The notes under the pieces: generated by a model
Told to the model about the DNA's origin: nothing
Seen by the model: only the letters and a program-made list of their open reading frames with translations
Database searches by the model: none
NCBI GenBank assembly: GCA_000434615.1
Contig: FR880788.1
Coordinates: forward strand, 1-46,678
DNA from: Clostridium sp. CAG:510
GTDB taxonomy: Bacteria; Bacillota; Clostridia; Lachnospirales; Lachnospiraceae
DNA: 46,678 bases
Reading direction: 5' to 3'
Made by a program: the position numbers and the translations under genes
Part shown: positions 17,659 through 26,509 of the stretch, piece by piece
Numbering within the stretch: the first letter of the stretch is position 1
Layout: every line of letters starts with the position of its first letter

Positions 17659-18836
17659 TCAGCCTGTTCCTTTCCCAAAAGCTTCTGCAGTGTCGGCTGC
17701 ACATGCAGAAATGCGGTTACTTTTTCCACATCCTCCGATTTTTTACGGATGCCGTTTTTCCTCACCGCTCTGATTAAAATGTTTTTCGGGGTATGCTCCA
17801 TATCTATGAACTCCAGAATCTGTACCTCGTAGCCCATTTCCTCCAGCATATCCGCGCGCAGGGCGTCCGTCATAAGGGCAGCCATACGCTCCCGTATTAG
17901 TCCGTATTTCAAAACGGGCTGAAGCTCCTTGCAGGAAATCTGCCGGTTCAGCTCATGCTGACAGCAGGGCACCACCATAATGACGTCTGCATTCCATTTT
18001 ACCGCTTTTTCTATGGCGTAATCGGTTGCCGTATCGCAGGCATGGAGTGTCACCACCATGTCCACCTTATCCTCGCCTTCGTAGGAGCTGATGTCGCCCC
18101 TCTCAAAATGCAGGTGCTCGTAGCCGTACTGCTCTGCCAGCCTGTTGCAAAGGGCAATCACATCCTCCTTCAAATCCAGACCCGTAATCTCCACTTCGTA
18201 TTTCCGAAGCACATGCAGGTAATAATACATGGCAAAGGTAAGGTACGATTTTCCGCATCCGAAGTCAATGATGCGCACCGGTCTGTCTGTTGGAAGCTTA
18301 CGCACAATGTCCTCGATAAATTCCAGATAACGGTTAATCTGGCGGAACTTATCGTACTTCGCCTTTACGATTTTGCCCTCCGGGGTCTGCACGCCGAGTC
18401 CCACTAAAAAGTCCACGGGCTTGCCTTCTTCCAATATATAATGCTTCTTTCGGTTGTGCTCCGCAATCTCCAGACCTGCCGGCAGGTTTTCGTTCGCGTT
18501 CTTTTTGCCCACTCCCGGCGTCATTTTCTTCTTGATTGTCATTTTTCCTTTTTTGCTCACCAGCACGTAGGCGGAAAAGTCCGGCGTGGTAAACTCCGCC
18601 TGTTTGAATGCCTGCATATCCTGTGTGAGCTGCCCCGCCAGCCTGTCCGGCACCAGATTTTCATGGAACACCTTGGTCCCGATAAAGCTGGTGCGCTGAT
18701 ACACCGCCTCTCCTTTTAAAAGAATGGGATGTACGGTGATTTTGCTGCCCTTTTCCTTGTCAATGGGATTGCTGAATACAGCATTCTGCAATCCGGCTTT
18801 TTCTATATCCTGTATCAAATCCAAAAATTCCTTCAT
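17655..18836 (-). CDS. Class I SAM-dependent methyltransferase, METTL25/Methyltransf_32-like
   Basis: From ATG 18836 the protein has 393 residues. An N-terminal domain of about 150 residues, with basic stretches such as KKGKMTIKKKMTPGVGKKNAN, precedes a Rossmann methyltransferase. The SAM loop VRIIDFGCGKSYLTFA is near residue 190, then ITGLDLKEDV, VTLHACDTATDYAI and VPCCQHEL. The LHACDTATDYA and PCCQHE combination is what I recall for Methyltransf_32, the fold of eukaryotic METTL25; the substrate is unknown, an RNA is plausible. The frame opens with TTG at 18857, but GAGG 8 bases before 18836 decides the start. Its stop overlaps the start of the next gene. Confidence 0.85.
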   Translation of the reverse strand: MKEFLDLIQDIEKAGLQNAVFSNPIDKEKGSKITVHPILLKGEAVYQRTSFIGTKVFHENLVPDRLAGQLTQDMQAFKQAEFTTPDFSAYVLVSKKGKMTIKKKMTPGVGKKNANENLPAGLEIAEHNRKKHYILEEGKPVDFLVGLGVQTPEGKIVKAKYDKFRQINRYLEFIEDIVRKLPTDRPVRIIDFGCGKSYLTFAMYYYLHVLRKYEVEITGLDLKEDVIALCNRLAEQYGYEHLHFERGDISSYEGEDKVDMVVTLHACDTATDYAIEKAVKWNADVIMVVPCCQHELNRQISCKELQPVLKYGLIRERMAALMTDALRADMLEEMGYEVQILEFIDMEHTPKNILIRAVRKNGIRKKSEDVEKVTAFLHVQPTLQKLLGKEQAE

Positions 18837-18856
18837 GGATGTATCCTCACAAAACA

Positions 18857-18908
18857 ATAGTCATAGTGTTCCCTCATCCCCTTTGGCCGAAGTACCCACT
18901 ATGACTAT
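18857..18908 (-). promoter_or_regulatory. Perfect 12-bp inverted repeat in the methyltransferase leader
   Basis: ATAGTCATAGTG (18857-18868) and CACTATGACTAT (18897-18908) are exact reverse complements around a 28-base loop, lying just ahead of the ribosome binding site of the methyltransferase gene. There is no good T-tract (TTGTTTTG), so it looks more like a leader RNA structure or an operator than a terminator. Confidence 0.55.
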
Positions 18909-18937
18909 ATTCTAATGATTTTGCCTGAAAACCTCAA

Positions 18938-19330
18938 CTAAAATTTTATAAATCCTTTTCGTCCGCTGTGGCGCCGTTTGTAAATCTCATAATACAGGAT
19001 AAGCAGTACCATATCCTTTATCCATTCCCATTTTTCCGGGGAAGTATTCACATCTTCTCCTTTTTCCTCTTCCTCCCGCTTCAAAATAGCGACAATGCTG
19101 TCTCCCAGACGGTAAAGCTGCCACTTGTCGGGGTATTCATCATAAAGCAGGCTGCCCTCATAATCCACTTTATCCAGGACCTCGGCAATCCTCTTCTGCA
19201 GCATCTTCGCCTGCCCGGGATACATCTGCTGCAGGTATTCCAAATCACGCAGGACGGTGCTGTCTTCCTTCATCAGGCAGGGCTGTGGGTATGCCATGTA
19301 AAAAGGCAAAATTCGGTTGGAAAAGTCCAT
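18938..19330 (-). CDS. Small conserved-type protein of unknown function
   Basis: A 130-residue acidic, soluble-looking protein from ATG 19330 (MDFSNRILPFYMAYPQPCL). GGAAG lies 8 bases upstream of this ATG; a GTG three codons earlier (19339) is a weaker choice. The middle is helical and charged (LRDLEYLQQMYPGQAKMLQKRIAEVLDKVDYEGSLLYDEYPD), and the end is aromatic and basic (LILYYEIYKRRHSGRKG). There are no membrane segments or signal peptide, and I know no function. It lies between the polysaccharide block and the methyltransferase gene on the same strand. Confidence 0.75.
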   Translation of the reverse strand: MDFSNRILPFYMAYPQPCLMKEDSTVLRDLEYLQQMYPGQAKMLQKRIAEVLDKVDYEGSLLYDEYPDKWQLYRLGDSIVAILKREEEEKGEDVNTSPEKWEWIKDMVLLILYYEIYKRRHSGRKGFIKF

Positions 19331-19457
19331 ATCTGACACTTCCGGTCCCTTTTCTCTTATGATATGCAGATTGCGGGGCGGTGTTCATAGCCGCCTGCCG
19401 GTTTCTTCTCCCGAAAGCATTTCTTTTCCGATACAGTTATGCATCTTCCGGACGCGG

Positions 19458-20528
19458 TTATTGCTCCCTCGGGTAATAGTTATAGATAGCCTCTTCCGTT
19501 ATATACTGACACATCTGTCGCAAAGAAGGTACCACATCCTGCCGGTTATCCTTATCTACACGATATGACTCATCCCCCTGCGCCATGCAGGTCAACATGT
19601 ACTGGTTGATGTCCGGGGAATAATGCACCTTGTCCATGTAAAGGTTCAGATTGCACACAATGTCCGTGTCCGTCTGGAAATAATAAATCTCCACATTGTC
19701 ATAGGAAAGAAGTGTCCGCAGAGCCTCATCCAGCATATAGCAGTACTCGGAAAGTTCGCCCTGTCTGCAGGTATCGTCCCACATGAGCAGCGAGTACGGC
19801 GGGAAGAAAACCGTATAAAGGGTATCCGGGTGAGACTTAATTTCTTCCGTTATCAGAGCTATATTGGCCGCAATGGTTGCTTTATCGTCCGTGAAATCCT
19901 TCTCCTCGCTCTGTACATAAGGTCCCTCGTAGGCTTCCATGGCTTTTGCCGGACCGAAGGTTTTGTCCTCCGACCAGTCGTAGGCATGTCCCCCCGTATT
20001 TTTATCCGCAAAAGAATACGCCAGCATCAGCGGAATTTTCTTTAAGAGCACGTCCTTATTAAAAAGATACGCGCCGTCATCCAGAATTGTTTCCGTATAC
20101 AGGTAATTCGGACTATATTGTGACACCACCGTCACTTCACATGGCATTTTCAGGGCAAACAAATCCAGTCCGTAAAAAACTCTCTTAATGTCCTGCTTTT
20201 CATGTGCTTTTTCCAGATAATACATAAGGTCCGCCGTGGAGCCGGAGCCTTTCACCACCTTCAGGGTTTTGATGCCGTAGGCATTGTCCAGATAGCTGCT
20301 GTCGCAGTTTTCCACCACAGAAGAACCCAAAAGTACACTGTCATAGGAAAAATGCCGAATGGAGCCGATAACCTGGCTTTCCCTTTCAAACAGCACCTCC
20401 TTCATGCCGGGCAGAGGTCCGTGGTACTGGTAAAAGGGGTCAAACAAAACAGTAATTCCCGCAACAAGAAGGAGCCCTGCCGCAACCCACAATATGAAGT
20501 TCTTCAAAGCTTTTTTACCGGTAAGCAT
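19458..20528 (-). CDS. SGNH/DltD-like membrane-anchored protein of surface polymer acylation
   Basis: A 356-residue protein with one N-terminal membrane segment (about residues 9-27) and an extracellular domain. The YDSVLLGSSVVENCDSSYLD segment has the Gly-Ser-Ser of an SGNH-type block I, and the late segment MDKVHYSPDINQYML carries an aspartate and histidine at the place of the SGNH catalytic pair (D-x-x-H). It sits 24 bases after an MBOAT acyltransferase gene, the same pairing as DltB-DltD and AlgI-AlgJ/X. The likely job is transfer of acyl (often acetyl) groups to an exported polymer; the polymer is not identifiable from sequence. Confidence 0.82.
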   Translation of the reverse strand: MLTGKKALKNFILWVAAGLLLVAGITVLFDPFYQYHGPLPGMKEVLFERESQVIGSIRHFSYDSVLLGSSVVENCDSSYLDNAYGIKTLKVVKGSGSTADLMYYLEKAHEKQDIKRVFYGLDLFALKMPCEVTVVSQYSPNYLYTETILDDGAYLFNKDVLLKKIPLMLAYSFADKNTGGHAYDWSEDKTFGPAKAMEAYEGPYVQSEEKDFTDDKATIAANIALITEEIKSHPDTLYTVFFPPYSLLMWDDTCRQGELSEYCYMLDEALRTLLSYDNVEIYYFQTDTDIVCNLNLYMDKVHYSPDINQYMLTCMAQGDESYRVDKDNRQDVVPSLRQMCQYITEEAIYNYYPREQ

Positions 20529-20552
20529 TTTATTCTTCCTTTACTGATACGG

Positions 20553-22016
20553 TTAAAAGTTAAAATACAAAAACGTGCTGACCTGGGAGAGGGACACAAA
20601 GCCCCAGAGAAAAACAACCGCCAGCAGAAATGCACCCTTTTTCGTGCGTGCCTTCGCTTTTATCCATTCTCCCGCCTCTTTTCCGTAAGCAAAAAAGAAG
20701 CTGACGGCAAGCATAAGACCAATCATAACAAAGTAAAAAACAGGCAGATACTGCGGTGCTTTCAGGGTAAGCGCCTTTATGATAATAAAGTTCTCCGGTA
20801 TCTGCAGTGCCGCACCGATGCCGTTTAGGAAGGGCTTCGGCGCCGTGAACAGATTACGGTAAAAATATCCCGCCTGCAAAAGGGTATTGCTGCGGAACAT
20901 AATCAGGGTCAGGAACCAGAATATCTGGGTAAAAAAGACATTGAGCTTCCGGCTCCTGAACCGAAGCTTCGGGAACAGATTTTCCCACACAATGGCAACC
21001 CCGTGCATTATGCCCCACAGAATATATGTCCAGTTGGCGCCGTGCCAGATGCCGCTGACCAGGAATACCAGAAACAGATTCAGACACTTTCTTGCCTTGC
21101 CCTTCCGGTTGCCGCCGAGAGGAATGTATACATAAGCGGTTAAAAAACGTCCCAGTGTGACATGCCAGCGTTTCCAGATATCCCGGACGGAATCCGCCTT
21201 GAAGGGGGAACGGAAATTCACCGGCAGTTCAAAGCCAAACATTCTGCCGATGCCGCGCGCCATATCGCAGTAACCGCTGAAATCGAAATAAAGCTGGAAA
21301 CCATAGCACAAAATCGTAATAAGTCCCGTCCAGAAATCCAGATAATACTGCACCACGCCCACCACATCAAACACAGAGTTCACAAGCAGCGCCAGCACGT
21401 CAGCCAAAAGTACTTTTTTTCCAAAGCCCAGTACAAACAACGCCACGCCGTCATAAAACATTTCCCAGTCCGGCTTCCTGTTTTTCCTTGCCTGCAGCGT
21501 CGGAATAAATTCACTGTGCAGTACGATGGGGCCCGCAATCAACTGGGGAAAAAATGTCACAAAGCAGGCATAGTCCATCAGACTGTAGCAGGGTGCTTCT
21601 CCCTTGTAACGGTCCACCACATAGGAAATCTGCTGGAATGTGAAAAAGCTGATACCCAGCGGCAGTGCAATTTTTTCTATCTGCCAGTCTGTATGGAAGA
21701 AGAAATTGCAGTTGTCCACGAAAAAATTAAAATACTTAAAATAAAACAGCAGGCCGATATTGGCAATAAGTCCCAGGGTTAGAAGAAGCTTCCGGCTTCT
21801 TCCATGCTCCATGGCCGCGCTGATGCCCTGATTGACAAGCAGGCTGCCCACTAAAATAAGCAGATACCATGGGTTATAATAGCCGTAAAACCACAGGGAC
21901 ATGCCCACCAGAAACAGCTTTGCCCAGGCAGGATTTTTGAATTGTTGCAGCCCGTACCAGCCAATCAGACAAAGCGGCAGGAAGAGCGCTATGAATATTG
22001 TGGAGTTAAATAACAT
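20553..22016 (-). CDS. MBOAT-family O-acyltransferase (AlgI/DltB-like)
   Basis: A multi-pass membrane enzyme of 487 residues that moves acyl groups across the membrane to an exported polymer. ATG 22016 (MLFNSTIFIALFLPL) is chosen because AAAGGGA precedes it; the open frame reaches 22067. Family motifs are clear: LPLGISFFTFQQISYVVDRYKGE, FFPQLIAGPIV, FSGYCDMARGIGRMFG, RDIWKRWHVTLGRFL, IPLGGNRKG, and the active-site His in VSGIWHGANWTYILWG. It starts 1 base after the stop of the O-antigen-ligase-like gene. Confidence 0.95.
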   Translation of the reverse strand: MLFNSTIFIALFLPLCLIGWYGLQQFKNPAWAKLFLVGMSLWFYGYYNPWYLLILVGSLLVNQGISAAMEHGRSRKLLLTLGLIANIGLLFYFKYFNFFVDNCNFFFHTDWQIEKIALPLGISFFTFQQISYVVDRYKGEAPCYSLMDYACFVTFFPQLIAGPIVLHSEFIPTLQARKNRKPDWEMFYDGVALFVLGFGKKVLLADVLALLVNSVFDVVGVVQYYLDFWTGLITILCYGFQLYFDFSGYCDMARGIGRMFGFELPVNFRSPFKADSVRDIWKRWHVTLGRFLTAYVYIPLGGNRKGKARKCLNLFLVFLVSGIWHGANWTYILWGIMHGVAIVWENLFPKLRFRSRKLNVFFTQIFWFLTLIMFRSNTLLQAGYFYRNLFTAPKPFLNGIGAALQIPENFIIIKALTLKAPQYLPVFYFVMIGLMLAVSFFFAYGKEAGEWIKAKARTKKGAFLLAVVFLWGFVSLSQVSTFLYFNF

Positions 22017-22017
22017 A

Positions 22018-23799
22018 TCAGTCCCTTTCTTCCTTTTGCGCCATAGCCATGCCGATGCCCATGACAAGGTACATCTGGCTGATGTTCATCATCTGCTCAA
22101 AACTGAAAATATTGTGCAGGGTATAGCATAAAACGGCAAGCCCGCAGGCTTTTGCCAGTGTTTTCTGCTTCCGGGAAAACAAAGTCCCCACGACAGAAAT
22201 AATCATGGCGGCAAAGCTCAGCAGCCCCATGAGTCCGGTATTTACCAGGACAGTTATCCACTCTCCATGGGCATTGGTAAGTCTTTTATCCCCAAAAGTC
22301 GCCCTGACTTCCGCAAGCAATGTGGAATTGTCGCTCTGGTACAGGTATGCCGCCATGGAGTCCGGTCCCACGCCAAAGAGCCGGTGTCCGAAATTCTGTG
22401 CCAGAAATGTATGGATACCGATGCTCCAGGTTGCCCCGCGGGAGCTTCCCCATGAAGTATTGAAGGTAAACAGAGCGTTGCCGTCAAGCGCCGGTATTAC
22501 GCCCGGGTGTGTCGTATTGAAAGTCAAAAGACCGATGTAAAGAACCAGCGCCGCAGCGGAAAGTCCCGTCAGTATCTGCCAGGCTCTGTAGGTCCAGACA
22601 ATGCCCCTGTCCGCTGTTCCCGTCAATTTATTGTCACAGTGGTTTTCCACCGTTTTCGTCCGTCCATTGGCACAGATATTCTTTCTTATAAACAAGAAGA
22701 AATACAAACACAAAAGCAGCACGCCAAAAATCAGCCCCCACGGCTTCCCAGTCAGGAAAAGATAACCGGCAGTCTGGTATTTGTTCCGTTCCGGGAACAG
22801 ATGCTGCAAGGCAAAAAGTCCTGTAAGGGAAACACAGAACAACAGCAGAAGCTCGATAAAATGACGCAAGCCTTCCTTTTCTTTTCCGGCAAAGCAGCCC
22901 AGAATGAGCGTCATGGCTGCCAGCACCAAAAGACCGCTGTCGCTGCCCTGGGATACGCCCGTGGCAAAGCCGATAACAACCGCAATTCCGCTAAACACCG
23001 GCAGGACACGATACAAAACGGACACCGGAGCCTGCTGCGCGGACCTGCTGCCCGGCAGAACCTTCTCCCGGAACAGGAAAATGCCGCAGCATACCGGAAA
23101 CAGCACCGACCAGTAACCGCAGTACCAGTTGATATTACCGATGGTGGAAATAAATCCCGGCCCGCTGCTTTCCATGTGCAGGGGATTGACCCCATAGCGG
23201 TTTAAGAGTCCCAAAAGAAATACCACCGTGGATGCCGAAAGCATCATCCCGATGCCTGCCTTTGCCATCCCGGTTGTGAGGGTTCTTTCCAATAATAAAA
23301 AGAAAAACAAAAACAAAATCTGGGGCCAGAAGCCCATGTTCCAGCCGTCGGCTCCCATTTTTGCGAATTCCGGGTAGTCTGTCAGCAGGTAAGAAATGCA
23401 CAGGGCAGCTATGTAACAGACGGCAAACAGTTCCGTACCGGTAAGGCTCTGCCAGAAATTTTGACATCCCGTCTTCATTGCCATCCACAGGGAAGCTCCC
23501 CCTGTTTTCCGGCTACTGTCCTTTTTCCACAGCAGGAATTGTCTTACTGACGCCGTCAACAGATAAAGAAGAAGAAACACTCCCGCTGCTTTTGCCGTGC
23601 CGAATGCCCATTTATTGTAAAATTCCGCCTTTCCGGAGCCGATTGTCATATACGATGTTTCGGGGTGGTAATAAAACGGCAGCACCACGCCCATCATAAT
23701 AAGATAAAAGAAGCTTATGCCCCGCAGAACCCACAGCAAAACCGTCTGTATATCCGCCGCAAGCGAACGCTGCTTCTTTTTAACCTGTTTCTTTTTCAT
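22018..23799 (-). CDS. O-antigen ligase / Wzy-like multi-pass membrane protein
   Basis: A 593-residue protein with a basic N-terminus (MKKKQVKKKQR) and more than ten hydrophobic segments. The long extracytoplasmic loop before the C-terminal membrane segments contains FGVGPDSMAAYL and NAHGEWITVLVNTGLMGLLSF, the pattern of the Wzy_C/O-antigen ligase family. These enzymes polymerise or attach lipid-linked glycans at the outer membrane face. Next to the MBOAT/SGNH pair it suggests an acylated surface polysaccharide or glycoprotein. Glycosyltransferases are absent, so the glycan itself is made elsewhere. Confidence 0.85.
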   Translation of the reverse strand: MKKKQVKKKQRSLAADIQTVLLWVLRGISFFYLIMMGVVLPFYYHPETSYMTIGSGKAEFYNKWAFGTAKAAGVFLLLYLLTASVRQFLLWKKDSSRKTGGASLWMAMKTGCQNFWQSLTGTELFAVCYIAALCISYLLTDYPEFAKMGADGWNMGFWPQILFLFFFLLLERTLTTGMAKAGIGMMLSASTVVFLLGLLNRYGVNPLHMESSGPGFISTIGNINWYCGYWSVLFPVCCGIFLFREKVLPGSRSAQQAPVSVLYRVLPVFSGIAVVIGFATGVSQGSDSGLLVLAAMTLILGCFAGKEKEGLRHFIELLLLFCVSLTGLFALQHLFPERNKYQTAGYLFLTGKPWGLIFGVLLLCLYFFLFIRKNICANGRTKTVENHCDNKLTGTADRGIVWTYRAWQILTGLSAAALVLYIGLLTFNTTHPGVIPALDGNALFTFNTSWGSSRGATWSIGIHTFLAQNFGHRLFGVGPDSMAAYLYQSDNSTLLAEVRATFGDKRLTNAHGEWITVLVNTGLMGLLSFAAMIISVVGTLFSRKQKTLAKACGLAVLCYTLHNIFSFEQMMNISQMYLVMGIGMAMAQKEERD

Positions 23800-23835
23800 G
23801 TGTTTTGTCCCTTCTTTTTACACACGTTTCCTCCA

Positions 23836-24897
23836 TCATAATCCATCCGCCTTTTTATTGTCAATATAGCGGCAGATACAGACATAGGACTGCTCAATCA
23901 TAACCAGCCCCACCGGCCCCTTGATAATGCCCCACAGTCCGAACAGCTTCATCCCCGCATACACGGAAATCAGAATAATAAAGGGATAAACGCCCACTCT
24001 TTTGCCGATGAGCTTCGGCTCCGCCAGCTCCCGGAACAGAGCGCTGACGCCGTATGCAAGCAGACAGAAAAAGGCTTTCAGATATGCCCCGGAGAAAAAC
24101 TCCCACAATGCCAGCGGAAGCAGCACGATGCTGGTGCCGATAAAAGGAAGGGCATCCAAAATTCCCGCTAAAATCCCCCAGAATACACTTTTTTCCACAC
24201 CTGCAACCGACAGAAGTGTCACACAGATAAGGGAAATTCCAAGCAGGATAAGAAGCTGCGCTTTCACATAGGTCGCCAGATAACGGATAACCTTAAGCGC
24301 CACCTCCAAAAGAATAACACTCCATTTCTGCTTTCCCACCATGGCAAGCAGATCGTCGTAGTCCTTGGCAAGCAGCACCGTGGCAATCATGGTGACCGCC
24401 AGCACTGCAAAAACGGAGCCTACCGCTTTTACATAGGTCCAGCTGTTCTGTAAAAGTTCCGGCAAAATGGAGATTTTCAGGTTTTCAAACGCGGCGTCCA
24501 TCTGACCGGTGAGGGAATGGCTCAGATCGTCGGCTTCTATCCCAAGAAAACTTTCCATTTTGCCGCAGCAGTTCCCGATAAAAAGATGCAGGGTTTCCTG
24601 CAGTGCGTCCACACCTGCTACCCACTGGGGAATTTTCCGGAACAAATACACACTTGCCCACCACAGAAGCCCCATGAGCACCGCCCCAATGAGCACCAGC
24701 ATGGCGCTTGCCATGTACTGCTTCTTTATTTTCGTTTTTTTCTGGATGTCGTCAAATGCCGGATAGCACAGGGTGAGCAGAATTCCTGCCACTAAAATGG
24801 GCGTCAGCAGCGGAGAAAGATACCGTAAAAAAAAATAGACTGCTCCGGTTAAGAGGAGCAGTACCATTCCTTTTTGTTCATACCATTTCTTCTGCAT
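23836..24897 (-). CDS. AI-2E family transporter (PerM/YtvI-like)
   Basis: A 353-residue membrane protein from ATG 24897 (MQKKWYEQKGM), with GGGGAGGG six bases upstream; the open frame extends to 24936. About eight membrane segments are visible. The family's LAGILDALPFIGTSIVLLPLAL segment and the late KRVGVYPFIILISVYAGMKLFGLWGIIKGP block are present, as in PerM/TqsA/YtvI proteins. The substrate is not known for most members; some act in sporulation or export autoinducer. It is 36 bases upstream of the polysaccharide polymerase gene. Confidence 0.9.
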   Translation of the reverse strand: MQKKWYEQKGMVLLLLTGAVYFFLRYLSPLLTPILVAGILLTLCYPAFDDIQKKTKIKKQYMASAMLVLIGAVLMGLLWWASVYLFRKIPQWVAGVDALQETLHLFIGNCCGKMESFLGIEADDLSHSLTGQMDAAFENLKISILPELLQNSWTYVKAVGSVFAVLAVTMIATVLLAKDYDDLLAMVGKQKWSVILLEVALKVIRYLATYVKAQLLILLGISLICVTLLSVAGVEKSVFWGILAGILDALPFIGTSIVLLPLALWEFFSGAYLKAFFCLLAYGVSALFRELAEPKLIGKRVGVYPFIILISVYAGMKLFGLWGIIKGPVGLVMIEQSYVCICRYIDNKKADGL

Positions 24898-25078
24898 GCC
24901 AATCCCTCCCCGCAATCTTTTGCAGCGCCCATCCATCGCGCCCGTCCTGTTGATAGGGTTTAGTATATGACATGTTTCTGTTTCTATTCTTATATATCTG
25001 TAAGAAATACACTGACAAAAGCTTCTGCACTTATCTGTCCAAATGCTCTGACAAAGGTTCCCAGTCTTTCATAAGCTT

Positions 25079-25810
25079 TTATTCTATCACAAAATCCGCG
25101 AATGCCGGATTTTGCGGCGCCTGGGTAAACGCCATGAACTTGCCGGTCACGGGATGCCTGAAACTTAAGGAAGCGGCACAAAGCGCCGTGAAACGGATTT
25201 TCTTTTCCCGGGAAAGTTCCTTACTTTCCTCCGAACCGTATTTTTCATCTCCCAGAATGGGAAAGCCCGCGTGGGAAAGCTGCGCCCTTATCTGATGAAA
25301 ACGCCCGGTTTCTATCTGTACCGCAAGCAATGTAAACTTTTCGGTTTCCGCTTTTTTCGTGTAAGTAAGAACCGCCTTTTTTGCCTGTGGGCCTGCTGCT
25401 TTCCCTGCCTGCGCATCCACGTCTTTCTCTGTCTTTGCATCCGCGGCGTTCTTTACCACCGCCATACCTTTTTCTTTTGCCAGATAATCCACCAGCCTGC
25501 CGGTATTTTCCGGTACTTTTCCACATACCACCGCCAGATATTCCTTCTTAAGCGTACCTTTTCCAAGCTGCGCCGTTAAATTTTCGGCGGCTTTTTTCGT
25601 TTTGGCAAATACCAAAAGTCCTTCCACAGGCTGGTCAAGCCGGTGAACAATGCCCAGATACGGCATTTTCCCCGGATTTTTCTTTGCTACATAATTTTTC
25701 AGTTCACTGACTACATCCTTTTGCCCGATGCCGGCGCTCTCCGTTGCCAGACCGGCAGGCTTCCGGATAACCAGAACCGCCTCGTCCTCGTATACAATCT
25801 GTGTCTGCAT
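25079..25810 (-). CDS. RluA-family pseudouridine synthase
   Basis: It isomerises uridine to pseudouridine in rRNA or tRNA. The 243-residue protein has the catalytic motif HRLDQPVEGLLVFAKT with the nucleophile Asp at residue 59, and the later IETGRFHQIRAQLSHAGFPILGDEKYG block. The active-site motif has PVEG instead of the more usual TSG. There is an insertion near residues 118-150, rich in Ala, Lys and Asp (AADAKTEKDVDAQAGKAAG). No S4 domain is present. It follows the response regulator by 3 bases and is likely co-transcribed with the two-component system. The exact RNA target cannot be read from sequence. Confidence 0.93.
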   Translation of the reverse strand: MQTQIVYEDEAVLVIRKPAGLATESAGIGQKDVVSELKNYVAKKNPGKMPYLGIVHRLDQPVEGLLVFAKTKKAAENLTAQLGKGTLKKEYLAVVCGKVPENTGRLVDYLAKEKGMAVVKNAADAKTEKDVDAQAGKAAGPQAKKAVLTYTKKAETEKFTLLAVQIETGRFHQIRAQLSHAGFPILGDEKYGSEESKELSREKKIRFTALCAASLSFRHPVTGKFMAFTQAPQNPAFADFVIE

Positions 25811-25813
25811 AAT

Positions 25814-26509
25814 TTATACCTTGAAGCGGTAACCCACACCCCAGATGGTTTCGATGTACTGGGGTTTCGCGGTATCGTACTCGATTTTTTCACGGATCTT
25901 CTTGATGTGGACCGTAACGGTGGCAATGTCACCGATGGAATCCATGTCCCAGATCTGGCGGAACAGCTCTTCCTTGGTATATACATGATTGGGATGCTCC
26001 GCAAGGAAGGTCAGCAAATCGAATTCCTTGGTGGTAAAGGTCTTTTCCACACCGTCCACATACACTCTTCTCGCAGTTTTATCGATGCGCAGTCCCCTGA
26101 TTTCCACAATGTCGTTCTGGGGCTTGGCATTGGTGCCCACCAGTCTTTCGTATCTGGCAAGATGTGCTTTCACCCTTGCTACCAGCTCACTGGGGCTGAA
26201 AGGCTTTGTCATATAATCGTCCGCGCCCAGACCCAGACCTCTGATTTTATCAATATCATCCTTTTTAGCGGAAACCATGAGGATGGGGATATCCTTCTTT
26301 TCCCGAATCTGCTTGCACACCTCAAAGCCATCCACACCGGGAAGCATCAGGTCCAGTATAATCAGGTTAAAATCCTTTTCCAAAGCAGCCTTTAAGCCGC
26401 CGTCTCCGGTATTCTGTATTTCTACCTCAAAATCACTGAGCTCGAGGTAGTCCTTTTCCAAATCTGCAATCGCTTCTTCATCTTCAATAATCAGTATTCT
26501 ACTGCTCAT
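25814..26509 (-). CDS. OmpR-family response regulator
   Basis: A 231-residue two-component regulator. The receiver domain has acidic residues IEDEE near 8-12, phosphoacceptor Asp53 in LIILDLMLPGVDG, and the VSAKKDD segment with the conserved Lys. The C-terminal winged helix (about 130-231; KTFTTKEFDLLTFLAEHPNHVYTKEELFRQIWD and TVTVHIKKIREKIE) binds DNA. Its ATG overlaps the kinase stop by 4 bases (ATGA), so kinase and regulator are translationally coupled, with the kinase first, the reverse of the more common order. Confidence 0.96.
   Translation of the reverse strand: MSSRILIIEDEEAIADLEKDYLELSDFEVEIQNTGDGGLKAALEKDFNLIILDLMLPGVDGFEVCKQIREKKDIPILMVSAKKDDIDKIRGLGLGADDYMTKPFSPSELVARVKAHLARYERLVGTNAKPQNDIVEIRGLRIDKTARRVYVDGVEKTFTTKEFDLLTFLAEHPNHVYTKEELFRQIWDMDSIGDIATVTVHIKKIREKIEYDTAKPQYIETIWGVGYRFKV

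Noticed and set aside
20202..20828. Plus-strand frame of 208 codons across the SGNH and MBOAT genes.
   Set aside because: Antisense shadow of two clear minus-strand genes, rich in basic residues and without family features.
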